Below are positions 7,142 through 15,776 of a DNA stretch of 27,862 nucleotides, one piece after another. The notes under the pieces are model-generated. The model did not search any database. It was not told the DNA's origin and saw only the letters and a program-made list of their open reading frames with translations. A program made the position numbers and the translations under genes. This DNA is from a virus: positions 1 through 27,862 of IMG/VR virus record IMGVR_UViG_3300025131_010687. One strand, written 5' to 3'. Positions within the stretch are counted from its first letter, which is position 1; each line of letters opens with the position of its first letter.

Positions 7142-8190
7142 GCAAAAGCGTTTTAATTGTTGGCACAGGAACTATTGGGGAGCCCCTCATCGGCTTATTG
7201 GCAGATTTCAAAGAGAAACTCGGCTTAAATGAAATCATATTTCACAAACGAACGCCGCTTATTGAAGAAGTAGCCAAAGTCAATAGTTTAACCAAAAGAG
7301 GCGCAAAGCTGGCGTCTGACGAAGAGAAGATGCACTTTTTTCGAAAATTAGGGCACAAAGTTTCTTATAATTTTACGGAAGCGTTGGAACGAGCTAGCGT
7401 GATCATCGACTGTACTCCTGCCGGCAACGAGCATAAATACAAACACTACCAACATTATCCCGAGAAGCTCTATATTGCCCAAGGGAGCGAAAAAGATTTT
7501 GGGGTACCTTATGCGTATGGAATTAATGATACCATATTCAAGGAAAGCCCTAGTTTTATTCAAGTGGTCAGCTGTAACACTCACAATATTGCTGCTATAT
7601 TGCATTCTATTGATCCAAGTCTAAATCGTATTGAAAAAGCCGACTTTGTTTGCATTCGGCGCGCCAACGATATCAGCCAAGAAGGAAACTTTATTGCCTC
7701 CCCACAGGTTGGGAGCCATAAATATACCAACTTTGGGACCCATCATGCAAAAGATGCCTATGATTTGTTTAAAACCAAAAATAAGCACATCAACATTTTT
7801 TCCAGTGCTCTTAAAATCAATTCTCAATATATGCACCTTCTGCGTTTTGATCTTATTGTGTATCAATTCTTATCTACGGCTTCTTTAATTGATAAGTTTA
7901 AAGAAAACAAATTTGTGTCTTTAACTCATAAGACTTTGGCTAATAAGATTTTTTCTTTTGGCCGCGACCATGGGTATTATGGGAGAACTTTTAATCAAAC
8001 TGTAATTTCTATTCCATCGTTACTCGCGGCTCAAAGAGGGGGAAAAACTCAAGTGACCGGCTTTTGCTTCACTCCTCAAGATGGCAATTCCCTTTTGAGT
8101 AGCGTAGCCGCCTGTTTATGGGGTATCTATAAAGAAGACTATTTAAAATATATGAAAACTTTTGATGAATTTTTATTTGATGAAATCTAG
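7138..8190 (+). CDS. Archaeal-type (type II) glyceraldehyde-3-phosphate dehydrogenase homologue
   Basis: This 350-residue protein is about the length of archaeal type II GAPDH. The N-terminal Rossmann motif is VGTGTIGEPL (8-17). DCTPAG (91-96) and QGSEKD (115-120) match the archaeal DCTPxG and QGGEKH segments. SCNTHNI (145-151) carries the expected catalytic cysteine C146. RRANDISQ (174-181) and YMHLLRFDL (231-239) follow the archaeal RRAADP and LMHxH blocks. The family oxidises glyceraldehyde-3-phosphate with NAD(P) to 1,3-bisphosphoglycerate. The usual second histidine block is only partly conserved (MHLLRFD), so the substrate may differ. It overlaps the previous gene by ATGA. A metabolic gene of this type in a phage suggests rerouting of host carbon or NADPH supply. 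Confidence 0.85.
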   Translation: MSKSVLIVGTGTIGEPLIGLLADFKEKLGLNEIIFHKRTPLIEEVAKVNSLTKRGAKLASDEEKMHFFRKLGHKVSYNFTEALERASVIIDCTPAGNEHKYKHYQHYPEKLYIAQGSEKDFGVPYAYGINDTIFKESPSFIQVVSCNTHNIAAILHSIDPSLNRIEKADFVCIRRANDISQEGNFIASPQVGSHKYTNFGTHHAKDAYDLFKTKNKHINIFSSALKINSQYMHLLRFDLIVYQFLSTASLIDKFKENKFVSLTHKTLANKIFSFGRDHGYYGRTFNQTVISIPSLLAAQRGGKTQVTGFCFTPQDGNSLLSSVAACLWGIYKEDYLKYMKTFDEFLFDEI

Positions 8191-8193
8191 CTC

Positions 8194-8550
8194 ATGAGCC
8201 CTAAATACACAAAACGCCGCCATTCTGCTACTCGGAGCAATTTTGATTATGTGTGCGAGCCCAACAATATGAGAATCCTAGTAGAAATAGCCCCCAGCGC
8301 TCACGGTAAAATTAATGTCACCCTCTTCATCGATGAAAAAGAAGCGCTTTTTGGCACCTATCGGGTTAAAAACCTAGATAAAGACACTTTAAATGAGAGA
8401 GTCGCCACCTTTTGCAAAGGAATAGCCATGTTTTCAGAAGACGATATACGTTCTTATGTTGCTGAAGATCGATCTATATTGGCGCGTAACGCCAAGCGTT
8501 ATTTAAAAGAGGTAAGAAATAAATTAGGAAGTCTTATCTGGCGTAAGTGA
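8194..8550 (+). CDS. Small protein, unknown function
   Basis: This 118-residue protein is encoded three bases after the GAPDH-like gene. The basic N-terminus (MSPKYTKRRHSATR) leads into a beta-rich middle (MRILVEIAPSAHGKINVTLF) and a helical basic end (RYLKEVRNKLGSLIWRK). I recognise no family. The last 27 bases overlap the 3' end of the oppositely oriented protease gene, so the two transcripts converge here, yet no terminator hairpin is visible. Confidence 0.6.
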   Translation: MSPKYTKRRHSATRSNFDYVCEPNNMRILVEIAPSAHGKINVTLFIDEKEALFGTYRVKNLDKDTLNERVATFCKGIAMFSEDDIRSYVAEDRSILARNAKRYLKEVRNKLGSLIWRK

Positions 8551-9318
8551 ATCTGGTTCGAAGATATTATCTAGCCCCAGCCGGTTCATCACTCTTTTAT
8601 ACACGATGTATTTATCAAGATTTGTTCTAATAAAGGAGATAAGATGATCATATCTTGTGCTCAAAGTAATCACCGGAAACCTAACAAAAACAGAATGAAC
8701 GAGTCCCACCAATTCCCCGTCTTCATTAACAATCATCGATCCCGAGCTACCGGGCGCCGCCGGCAAGAAGTACCATGCCAAGCCTTCGGTTTCTCCACTA
8801 TAACGCCCCTCCAAAATGGGCACCATATGGGGCCTAAAAATGGCTATTGGCGCCGCAATATTATAGACACGATCTCCCGGCTCGGGTTTTGTGGGAGAGA
8901 TTTTAACGGCTTCTACCCCTTCAGTAAGATCCTTGACGAATACGAGGCACACATCAATTTCTCTATCATAAGTCAAAACCGCAGCCTTATAACTTTCTCC
9001 ATCCAGCCGTCGCATTACATAAGTCGCGACCGTTTTAGTCGTTGGGGATTCTAACGCAGGGGGAACATTATCTTCGCATACATGCGCTGCTGTAATGGCA
9101 TACGCGCCATCTTTGGCTACTTTCACTATAAAGCCGCTAGCAGCCGAATTAAAATTATGGGTGGCACAGTCGTTGTCTATACATTGAATAACGGTGAGGG
9201 TTTTACGAATGTGTAAAAATGAGGTACGGGGGAGAATATCTTTAGGTTTTTTTTCTATATGCCCACATGACAAGAGGGAAAGAGCAAGCAAAACTATTAA
9301 AATATTCCTAAAGTTCAT
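8524..9318 (-). CDS. Lipoprotein trypsin-like serine protease
   Basis: This 264-residue protein is the only minus-strand gene. I chose the ATG at 9318 because it gives a compact signal peptide. MNFRNILIVLLALSLLSC is a short basic N-region, a hydrophobic core and a lipobox LLSC at 15-18, so the protein should be lipidated and exported. An upstream ATG at 9348 would add ten residues. The S1/HtrA-like catalytic triad is visible: H79 in ITAAHVC, D122 in IDVCLVF and S192 in PGSSGS. The normal GDSGG is changed to GSSGS. Two more cysteine pairs (C46/C51 and C81/C124) may form disulfides in the periplasm. It may degrade host envelope proteins or help block superinfection. No PDZ domain is seen. Confidence 0.87.
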   Translation of the reverse strand: MNFRNILIVLLALSLLSCGHIEKKPKDILPRTSFLHIRKTLTVIQCIDNDCATHNFNSAASGFIVKVAKDGAYAITAAHVCEDNVPPALESPTTKTVATYVMRRLDGESYKAAVLTYDREIDVCLVFVKDLTEGVEAVKISPTKPEPGDRVYNIAAPIAIFRPHMVPILEGRYSGETEGLAWYFLPAAPGSSGSMIVNEDGELVGLVHSVFVRFPVITLSTRYDHLISFIRTNLDKYIVYKRVMNRLGLDNIFEPDSLTPDKTS

Positions 9319-9406
9319 CCTAAAGTAAATATGACTGGAAAAAAACAATCGTTATTTTTATACAAAAAAAACACAAACTAATTATTTTAGAGGATTCACA
9401 CACTGC

Positions 9407-10714
9407 ATGGCCAAAAAAGTTTATGTTTTAGATACTAGCGTTTATTTAACAGATGCAAATTCTATAATCTCCTTTGGAAATAATGATATTGTTATACCTT
9501 TTAAAGTATTAGAAGAGGTAGACAATCACAAGAAACGCCAAGATAGCGTAGGCACCAATGCGCGCAAACTTATACGAATGCTGGATTCGCTCCGCGAAAA
9601 GGGGACTTTGCACAAAGGAGTGCGCCTAGGTAAAGGCAAAGGAATTGTTTTTGTTAAAAATTGTAACGAGCATGATAAAAATCTAGATTTGTCTATTGCC
9701 GACAATGAGATTATTTCGGTGGCCCTAAGTGAAAAAGAAAAAAATCTTAATAGAAAAGTAATTGTGGTTTCCCGCGATATCAACATGCGCGTTAAATGCG
9801 ATGCATTGGGATTGGTAACAGAAGATTATCAAGTTAATCAAATAGTAAAAGACACGAGCCATATATACACAGGCTTTGTTGAACATTTGGTCGATGAACC
9901 ACTCATTGATAGATTTTATGCTGGCGAAGACATTTATCTGGAAAAAGATGAAATCGTTTTAATGCCTAATCAATTTGTACTTTTAGTTTCTAATCAAAAT
10001 CAAAAGAAAACTGCCCTGGCCCGATTTCTTAACGCCCACACTCCGCTTAAGCGTATTAATGGCGAACACAAGAAGGGAATGTGGGGAGTTAAGCCTCGCA
10101 ATAAAGACCAGATATTTGCACTGGACCTCCTTCAAGATCCTTCGGTTCATATCGTCACTTTGGTGGGGAAAGCGGGCTCTGGCAAAACACTATTGGCAAT
10201 TGCGGCCGGGTTATACCAAACTATGGAAACACAAGAATATAAAAGACTTGTCATCTCCCGGCCCATCCAGCCCATGGGAAGGGATATCGGCTTTCTCCCA
10301 GGTACGATGGCAGAAAAAATGGCCCCATGGGTTGCGCCCATCCAAGATAATTTACAATTTTTGATGGGAAACGACAAAGAAACTTTGCGTATGTACATTG
10401 AAGATGGTACAATTGAAGTTGAAGCTCTAACATATATAAGAGGCCGTTCCATTTCCAACGCATTTATTATTGTGGATGAAGCCCAGAATCTGACTGCACA
10501 TGAATTGAAAACAATCATCACTCGTGTAGGAGAAAATACTAAATTGGTTTTAACTGGCGACGTAGAACAAATAGACAATGTATATATCGATGAAACATCC
10601 AATGGCCTCACCCACGCCGTGGAAAGGTTTAAATCATACGATATATCAGGACACGTCACTCTTGTCAAAGGTGAACGATCAAAAATTGCTACACTCGCAG
10701 CAAAAATTCTTTAA
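9407..10714 (+). CDS. phoH: PIN-PhoH ATPase/nuclease (PhoH2-type)
   Basis: This 435-residue protein combines an N-terminal PIN nuclease domain and a C-terminal PhoH ATPase. PIN: YVLDTSVYL with D9, VLEEVDNHK with E36/E37, and IADNEII with D99, plus VSRDINMRVKCDALGL. PhoH: Walker A GKAGSGKT (254-261), SRPIQPMGRDIGFLPG (284-299) and Walker B FIIVDEAQNLT (353-363) followed by TGDVEQID. PhoH2 proteins act as RNA helicase/RNases in bacteria. PhoH is a common marker of marine phages. The AGAGGA ribosome binding site is rather far (12 bases) from the ATG. The gene sits divergently from the protease gene across about 90 AT-rich bases that must hold both promoters. Confidence 0.95.
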   Translation: MAKKVYVLDTSVYLTDANSIISFGNNDIVIPFKVLEEVDNHKKRQDSVGTNARKLIRMLDSLREKGTLHKGVRLGKGKGIVFVKNCNEHDKNLDLSIADNEIISVALSEKEKNLNRKVIVVSRDINMRVKCDALGLVTEDYQVNQIVKDTSHIYTGFVEHLVDEPLIDRFYAGEDIYLEKDEIVLMPNQFVLLVSNQNQKKTALARFLNAHTPLKRINGEHKKGMWGVKPRNKDQIFALDLLQDPSVHIVTLVGKAGSGKTLLAIAAGLYQTMETQEYKRLVISRPIQPMGRDIGFLPGTMAEKMAPWVAPIQDNLQFLMGNDKETLRMYIEDGTIEVEALTYIRGRSISNAFIIVDEAQNLTAHELKTIITRVGENTKLVLTGDVEQIDNVYIDETSNGLTHAVERFKSYDISGHVTLVKGERSKIATLAAKIL

Positions 10715-10755
10715 AAATATATATATGTAATGTTATTATTGACATGGAGGCTATT

Positions 10756-11043
10756 ATGAGCTATAATGAAAATGAGAATCCTGACTTGCAAAAAGTCGTT
10801 GAGAAAGAGAACCCAATGAAAGGGTGGCTTGTTAGCTATGTTGGCGACAAGCTTAAACCTGAGAATGATGAAGTAACGGTAGAATTGATTATCGAAGCCA
10901 TGGCAGATGAATTTCCTGAATTTATATTAGCCGTCGCCGAAGAAAACTTTATAAGAGGATACCGACAAGCTTTAGTGGATGTAGATGAAGAAGAAGCGCC
11001 TGCCGAAGAAACACAGAATGAAAAACTATATAATCAAAAATAG
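10756..11043 (+). CDS. Conserved small phage protein, unknown function
   Basis: This 95-residue acidic protein starts at ATG 10756 because GGAGG at 10746-10750 is ideally placed. An in-frame ATG at 10744 overlaps that site. The core PMKGWLVSYVGDKLKPEN, then MADEFPEFILAVAEENF and RGYRQALVDV, resembles a small protein common in T4-like marine phages. The acidic tail overlaps the next gene by 26 bases. There are no catalytic motifs, and the function is not known to me. Confidence 0.75.
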   Translation: MSYNENENPDLQKVVEKENPMKGWLVSYVGDKLKPENDEVTVELIIEAMADEFPEFILAVAEENFIRGYRQALVDVDEEEAPAEETQNEKLYNQK

Positions 11044-11695
11044 CGAAATAATTCAAGAAAAACTGGCGTCTTCTTTTTATGATAAGCCAATTAACATTGT
11101 AAATCCCTTTATTAACCCTATTAACTTTAAAAGTGTTTTATCCCAATTAGAGTCTTATATTCCTCTCCACTTGACCCATAATTTGGATGGGATTTATATT
11201 GGGGATTTCAAAGATTTTAAAAAGAACAACCGCGATGTAAATGCATCTTATAAAGACGGCGGCATTTTTGTTTCCAACGAGCAAGATGATGAAGCTGATT
11301 TAATAGACGATATCATCCATGAGATTGGTCATTCTTTAGAAGGGCAATACAAAGATCATTTATATGGAGACGAAGTTTTAGAAGGGGAGTTTTTAAGCAA
11401 AAGACGGACCCTTTATCATCTTCTTGATGATAATAAAGAGAAAAGTCTGATGGACTTTTTGGATCCTGAATATAGTTTGGACTTTGATATGTTTTTGTAC
11501 CAAACACTGGGCTATGACTATTTACGCCTTGCGTCTGCTAATCTGTTTTATTCTCCCTATGGAATCACTTCTCTGCGCGAATATTGGGCAGACGGATTTG
11601 AAAATTATTTCTTGGGCGACAGAAGAAAGTTAAAAGAATTAAGCCCCATACTGTATAATAAAATAAAAGCCTTAGTTGATAACGAAATAGAATAA
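11018..11695 (+). CDS. HEIGH metalloprotease
   Basis: This 225-residue protein starts at ATG 11018, inside the end of the previous gene. A longer in-frame start at 10985 would add only lysine-rich sequence from the overlap. IIHEIGHSLEG (99-109) is a classic zinc-peptidase HExxH motif. REYWADGFENYF (187-198) gives E188 as likely third ligand, so it fits gluzincins. SLREYWADGFE is also seen in anthrax lethal-factor-like (ATLF) peptidases. There is no signal peptide, so it acts in the cytoplasm or within the virion. The target is unknown. The stop TAA overlaps the next ATG by one base. Confidence 0.82.
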   Translation: MKNYIIKNSEIIQEKLASSFYDKPINIVNPFINPINFKSVLSQLESYIPLHLTHNLDGIYIGDFKDFKKNNRDVNASYKDGGIFVSNEQDDEADLIDDIIHEIGHSLEGQYKDHLYGDEVLEGEFLSKRRTLYHLLDDNKEKSLMDFLDPEYSLDFDMFLYQTLGYDYLRLASANLFYSPYGITSLREYWADGFENYFLGDRRKLKELSPILYNKIKALVDNEIE

Positions 11696-12478
11696 ATGAC
11701 CCACATCTCATATTCCGAATTAAAAGAGTGGACCGTGTGTCCATGGAAGCACAAATTAAATTACATTGATAGGATCAATGAATTTAAAGGAAACGAACAT
11801 ACAGCATTTGGCACCAGCATGCATACTGTATGTGAACATTTAGTTTCAGATGGCAAATTAGAGTCGACTGATTTTTTTGATAAAGAGTTTGTGAAAAATC
11901 TTTCCACTATTAAAGAAAAAGACCCCAATATCGTTTTTAAGAAAGATTTAGTGGAACAGATGAGAGTACAAGGAGTGGCGCTCATCAAACATGTGCTCCC
12001 TGCTCTTCGCTCGTATTTTAGAAAGTTTGAGTTAATTTCAATAGAAGAAAAATTATACACCCCGATTGCAGATCAAGAGTTTAATTTTAAGGGCTTTGTA
12101 GATCTAGTTGTAAAAACCTCAGACGGTAAATACCACGTGGTCGATTGGAAAACATGCTCTTGGGGGTGGGATAGTAGAAAAAAGAACGACAAGATGATAA
12201 CCTATCAGCTTACCCTCTATAAGCATTTTTGGAGTAAAAAACACAACGTTGACCCTAAAGACGTAATTACGCATTTTGCGTTGCTAAAGCGCACAGCGAA
12301 ACACCATCAAGTAGAATTATTTAAAGTTACTAGCGGCCAGAAAAAAACACAAAACGCTCTTAAACTCTTAAATAAAGCCATATATAATATTCAAAAAGCC
12401 AATTTCATTAAAAATAAATTAGCGTGTTATGGAAGATATGGCACGTGCGAATACTATAAAACAACCCATTGCCCTTAA
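11696..12478 (+). CDS. Cas4/RecB-like PD-(D/E)XK nuclease with four-cysteine cluster
   Basis: This 260-residue protein has the RecB-family nuclease order. ISYSELKEWTVCPWK gives C15, GTSMHTVCEHL (39-49) gives the conserved H43, KGFVDLVVK gives D136, VVDWKT gives D150 and K152, and QLTLY (171-175) is the QxxxY motif. C15 together with C244, C251 and C259 near the C-terminus forms the arrangement that binds an iron-sulfur cluster in Cas4 and AddB exonucleases. Cas4-like nucleases of this length occur in T4-like marine phages and act in DNA recombination or processing. The C-terminus overlaps the ribosome binding site of the first glycosyltransferase gene. There is no CRISPR array in the window. 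Confidence 0.88.
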   Translation: MTHISYSELKEWTVCPWKHKLNYIDRINEFKGNEHTAFGTSMHTVCEHLVSDGKLESTDFFDKEFVKNLSTIKEKDPNIVFKKDLVEQMRVQGVALIKHVLPALRSYFRKFELISIEEKLYTPIADQEFNFKGFVDLVVKTSDGKYHVVDWKTCSWGWDSRKKNDKMITYQLTLYKHFWSKKHNVDPKDVITHFALLKRTAKHHQVELFKVTSGQKKTQNALKLLNKAIYNIQKANFIKNKLACYGRYGTCEYYKTTHCP

Positions 12479-12486
12479 AGGTGACT

Positions 12487-13758
12487 ATGAATAAAAAAAT
12501 CAAACTCCTAACTTTAGGAGATATGCCGCTTTCTCCGAGCGGCGTGGGTACCCAAACCAAATACATTATTGAATCACTGTTGAGAACAGGCAAATATCAA
12601 GTAGTGAGTTTGGGCGGCGCTATTAAACACCCCAATCACAATCCTATTAAAACCGAAGAGTTTAAAGAAGATTGGGTGATTTATCCTGTGGATGGATATG
12701 GAAATCCTGACTTGGTAAGATCACTAATACGCAATGAAAGGCCCGACATTTTGTGGTTTATGACCGACCCTAGATTTTGGGCATGGCTATGGCAAATGGA
12801 AAACGAGATTAGACCCTTAATACCGATGCTCTATTATCATGTATGGGATAATTACCCCTATCCACACTATAATAAAGTGTTTTATGACTCTAATGACATG
12901 ATTGTGAGTATTTCCAAGCTCACCCAAGACATTGTAGAAACGGTGGCTCCTAGTGTCAAATCAGTGTATTTGCCTCATGCCGTTAATACGGAAGTATTCA
13001 CCCCGCGCGACCCTCATAGCGACGAGATAGAAACAGCCAAAAGAACTCTCTTTGGAGAAAGTTATGATCCGGACAAATTTACTTTTTTTTGGAACAATAG
13101 AAATGCTCGCCGCAAGCAAAGTGGATCTTTGATTTTTTGGTTCAAGGCTTTTTTAGACAAAGTAGGCCACGACAAAGCTTGCTTAGTGATGCACACTGAA
13201 ACAAGAGACCCACATGGCCAGGACCTTCAGGCTATAATTCAAGAGTTGGGACTAACGAACGGCGAAATATATTTTAGCCAGCACAAAGTGGATGCCGCAC
13301 AATTGGCCTTGATCTACAATATGATGGATTGTACCATCAATATATCCGATGCGGAAGGTTTTGGTTTAGCCACGTTGGAATCTCTAGCATCGGGAGTGCC
13401 TATTATTGTTAATATGACAGGGGGCCTTCAAGAACAAGTGACTGACGGTGAAAAATGGTTTGGTATTGGACTCTCCCCAACATCTAAAGCTATAATTGGT
13501 TCCCAAGAGATTCCTTATATATATGAAGATAGACTTTCGGAAGAAATAGTTGTACAAGCCTTATATGATATGTACACTAAATCGCCGGAAGAAAGAAAAA
13601 AACTAGGGGAGCAAGGCCGCCAGCACGTGCTTAAAAATTATAATTTCGAAAATTATGGGAAAGAGTGGGATAATATCTTAACTACGCTCTATGAGGAAGA
13701 GGGGTCATGGAATACTCGCAAACCTCACCAACGTTGGATATTTAAGGAGATAGTATGA
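12487..13758 (+). CDS. GT4-family glycosyltransferase
   Basis: This 423-residue protein starts at ATG 12487, with AAAGGTGA upstream. The N-terminal Rossmann domain begins KIKLLTLGDMPLSPSGVGTQ, with the glycine-rich acceptor loop of GT-B enzymes. The C-terminal domain carries the donor-binding block DAEGFGLATLESLASGVP, with the E-x7-E pair of GT4 retaining enzymes. The downstream TGGLQEQV fits the same family. It is the first of the sugar genes, directly after the nuclease, and its stop overlaps the next start (ATGA). Donor and acceptor cannot be read from sequence. Confidence 0.88.
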   Translation: MNKKIKLLTLGDMPLSPSGVGTQTKYIIESLLRTGKYQVVSLGGAIKHPNHNPIKTEEFKEDWVIYPVDGYGNPDLVRSLIRNERPDILWFMTDPRFWAWLWQMENEIRPLIPMLYYHVWDNYPYPHYNKVFYDSNDMIVSISKLTQDIVETVAPSVKSVYLPHAVNTEVFTPRDPHSDEIETAKRTLFGESYDPDKFTFFWNNRNARRKQSGSLIFWFKAFLDKVGHDKACLVMHTETRDPHGQDLQAIIQELGLTNGEIYFSQHKVDAAQLALIYNMMDCTINISDAEGFGLATLESLASGVPIIVNMTGGLQEQVTDGEKWFGIGLSPTSKAIIGSQEIPYIYEDRLSEEIVVQALYDMYTKSPEERKKLGEQGRQHVLKNYNFENYGKEWDNILTTLYEEEGSWNTRKPHQRWIFKEIV

Positions 13759-15776
13759 AAACTAAAGTAATAGTAAGGGCACCCGCCCTGACTCGTACCG
13801 GGTATGGAGAGCACGGCCGTTTTGTATTAAGAGCATTGCGCACAATGCAAGATGTTTTGGATATACATTTATTACCAGTTAATTGGGGAGCCTCTAATTG
13901 GATGTGGGAAGACACTGAGGAGCGCCGTTGGCTAGATGAGATCACGCATAAGACGGCCATTTATCACCAACAGGCTCAGCAAGCTGGCGTTCCCGTACAT
14001 TACGACATGAGTGTTCAAGTGACTATCCCCAATGAATGGCAGAAGATGGCTGCGATTAATATAGGCGTAACTGCCGGTATTGAGAGTACTAAAGTTGCCC
14101 CTGTGTGGCTAGAAAAAGCCAATGAAATGGATAAAATAGTTACCGTATCCCAACATTCCAAAAATGTTTTTTTAAATACAGCTTATGATGGAACCCACAA
14201 GCACACTGGCGAACCTTTGCGGCTCAAATGTACTACCCCTGTAGAAGTGGTACATTACCCCATTAAAGACTGCGACGCAACTCCTTTAAATTTCCAATGC
14301 TCTACTTCATTTAATTTTTTGACGATTGCACAATGGGGCCCTCGTAAAAATATAGATAACACGATTTGTTGGTTTGTAGAAGAATTTATCGATAATCCCG
14401 ATGTAGGACTGGTAGTGAAAGTGTTTGGAAAAGGAGGGTCTCTCATAGACCGGCAGACTTCCCAACGCCAATTAGAAGCACTCTTGGCACCGTATAAAAA
14501 TAGACAGTGTAAGGTTTATTTTTTACATGGTGATTTAAGCGAAGAAGAAATGCATGGTCTTTATAAACACCCGAGCATCAAGGCGTTTTTCTCGTTAAGC
14601 CATGGCGAAGGATTTGGGCTCCCGCATTTTGAAGCAGCATATTCTGGATTGCCTGTAATCGCTCCTGAGTGGAGTGGATATTTAGATTTCTTGTGCATGC
14701 CCAAAACGGATAAAAAAGGAAGAAGTCGCATTAAGCCACATTTTATTTCCGTTGATTATGAATTGTTACCCATTAACCAAGAGGCCCACTGGGAAGGAGT
14801 ACTAGAAAAGGATGCGATGTGGTGTTTTCCCACACAGGGATCATGTAAAATGAAATTGCGAGAAGTGGTCAAAGATTACGGCCGCTTTAAGAAACAAGCC
14901 AAAACCTTACAGAAATGGATCTTGCAAAATTTTCAGCCTAATGTTCAATATGAAAAACTCGTTTCGAGCGTAGTGGGAAATTTAAAGGCTACGCCGGAGC
15001 CATGGCTTCCTCCTCAAAGTATTGGGGGGGTGAGTTTTTGTATTCCAACAAATGGAAAAAGATCCGAAAAAACCGATTTAACTATTAAAAGTATTCAGAA
15101 CCAACCATGGGGCGAATTGCCTTATGAAATTATAGTATGCGGGGATGTGGAAAATTTTCAAAACTCTTCGGGTGCCAATATCGTTCTGGTGGAGAAGAAA
15201 GACGCATCCACCACCGGCCATGTGGCCACTTTGCGAAATGGCGCAGTCGACCATGCTCAATATGATACCATTGTATTTTGCGATGATGACATTTTGTTAG
15301 ATGCGGATTGGCTGGACGGCACAAGAGCCTATAACGAGAATAATGGCTGGCAGGTCTTAGGAAACGCTTTGCTCAACCCAGATGGTACTCGTCACTGGGA
15401 CCGTGCTTTATTGTCTCCGCATGTGTTGGTTAATTATAACCATCCAAGCACGGATAAAAATCTTATCCAAACATCAGGCTTTTTTATGATTCGACGTTCC
15501 CTCCACGAAATAGTGCAGTGGAACGAAGAGTGCTTTGTTTATGCTGATCGAGAGAATAAGGGCGTACCCGAAGATGTGCAGTATAGTTTAGATTTACACG
15601 CCCATAACATTCCTTTATCTTTTAATGATACAGTATGTGTGTGGCACAATGATGAGCGCTACACCCAGTTTAACAATCAAACATTATATAAAAATGTTAT
15701 TCCTGATCATCAAGAGCGAGGATTCTCTCCACTATTTGAACGGGCGACGATGGCGGCCACTTTCCAAAAGATATGA
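13755..15776 (+). CDS. Bifunctional GT4-GT2 glycosyltransferase
   Basis: This 673-residue protein is about twice the usual size, because two transferases are fused. The N-terminal GT-B part (1 to about 415) has AQWGPRKNIDN and the donor block HGEGFGLPHFEAAYSGLP (283-300). The C-terminal GT-A part starts near residue 425 with SFCIPTNGKRSEKTDLTIKS and has CDDDILLDADW around 505-515 as its DxD site. It then has SGFFMIRRSLHEIV and EDVQYSLDLHAHNIP, a GT2-type acceptor region. Such a fusion can add two successive sugars in one pass. AAGGAG lies before the ATG. The stop overlaps the next ATG. Confidence 0.87.
   Translation: MKTKVIVRAPALTRTGYGEHGRFVLRALRTMQDVLDIHLLPVNWGASNWMWEDTEERRWLDEITHKTAIYHQQAQQAGVPVHYDMSVQVTIPNEWQKMAAINIGVTAGIESTKVAPVWLEKANEMDKIVTVSQHSKNVFLNTAYDGTHKHTGEPLRLKCTTPVEVVHYPIKDCDATPLNFQCSTSFNFLTIAQWGPRKNIDNTICWFVEEFIDNPDVGLVVKVFGKGGSLIDRQTSQRQLEALLAPYKNRQCKVYFLHGDLSEEEMHGLYKHPSIKAFFSLSHGEGFGLPHFEAAYSGLPVIAPEWSGYLDFLCMPKTDKKGRSRIKPHFISVDYELLPINQEAHWEGVLEKDAMWCFPTQGSCKMKLREVVKDYGRFKKQAKTLQKWILQNFQPNVQYEKLVSSVVGNLKATPEPWLPPQSIGGVSFCIPTNGKRSEKTDLTIKSIQNQPWGELPYEIIVCGDVENFQNSSGANIVLVEKKDASTTGHVATLRNGAVDHAQYDTIVFCDDDILLDADWLDGTRAYNENNGWQVLGNALLNPDGTRHWDRALLSPHVLVNYNHPSTDKNLIQTSGFFMIRRSLHEIVQWNEECFVYADRENKGVPEDVQYSLDLHAHNIPLSFNDTVCVWHNDERYTQFNNQTLYKNVIPDHQERGFSPLFERATMAATFQKI

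Noticed and set aside
7432-7439. CATAAATA, close to a T4 late promoter TATAAATA
   Set aside because: It lies within the GAPDH-like coding region, and a similar one is nearby at about 7718, so it is probably chance in AT-rich sequence.
8644-9054. A + strand open frame with a good AAGGAGATAAG ribosome-binding-like stretch before its ATG
   Set aside because: It lies inside the minus-strand serine protease, which has signal peptide and catalytic residues. The translation is low-complexity and without family features.
10147-10668. Long minus-strand open frame across the PhoH gene
   Set aside because: It is the reverse of the conserved ATPase domain and has no family features. The PhoH frame is certain.
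11696-12478. CRISPR-associated Cas4 interpretation
   Set aside because: There are no direct repeats or other cas genes. Cas4-like nucleases are common in phages outside CRISPR systems.
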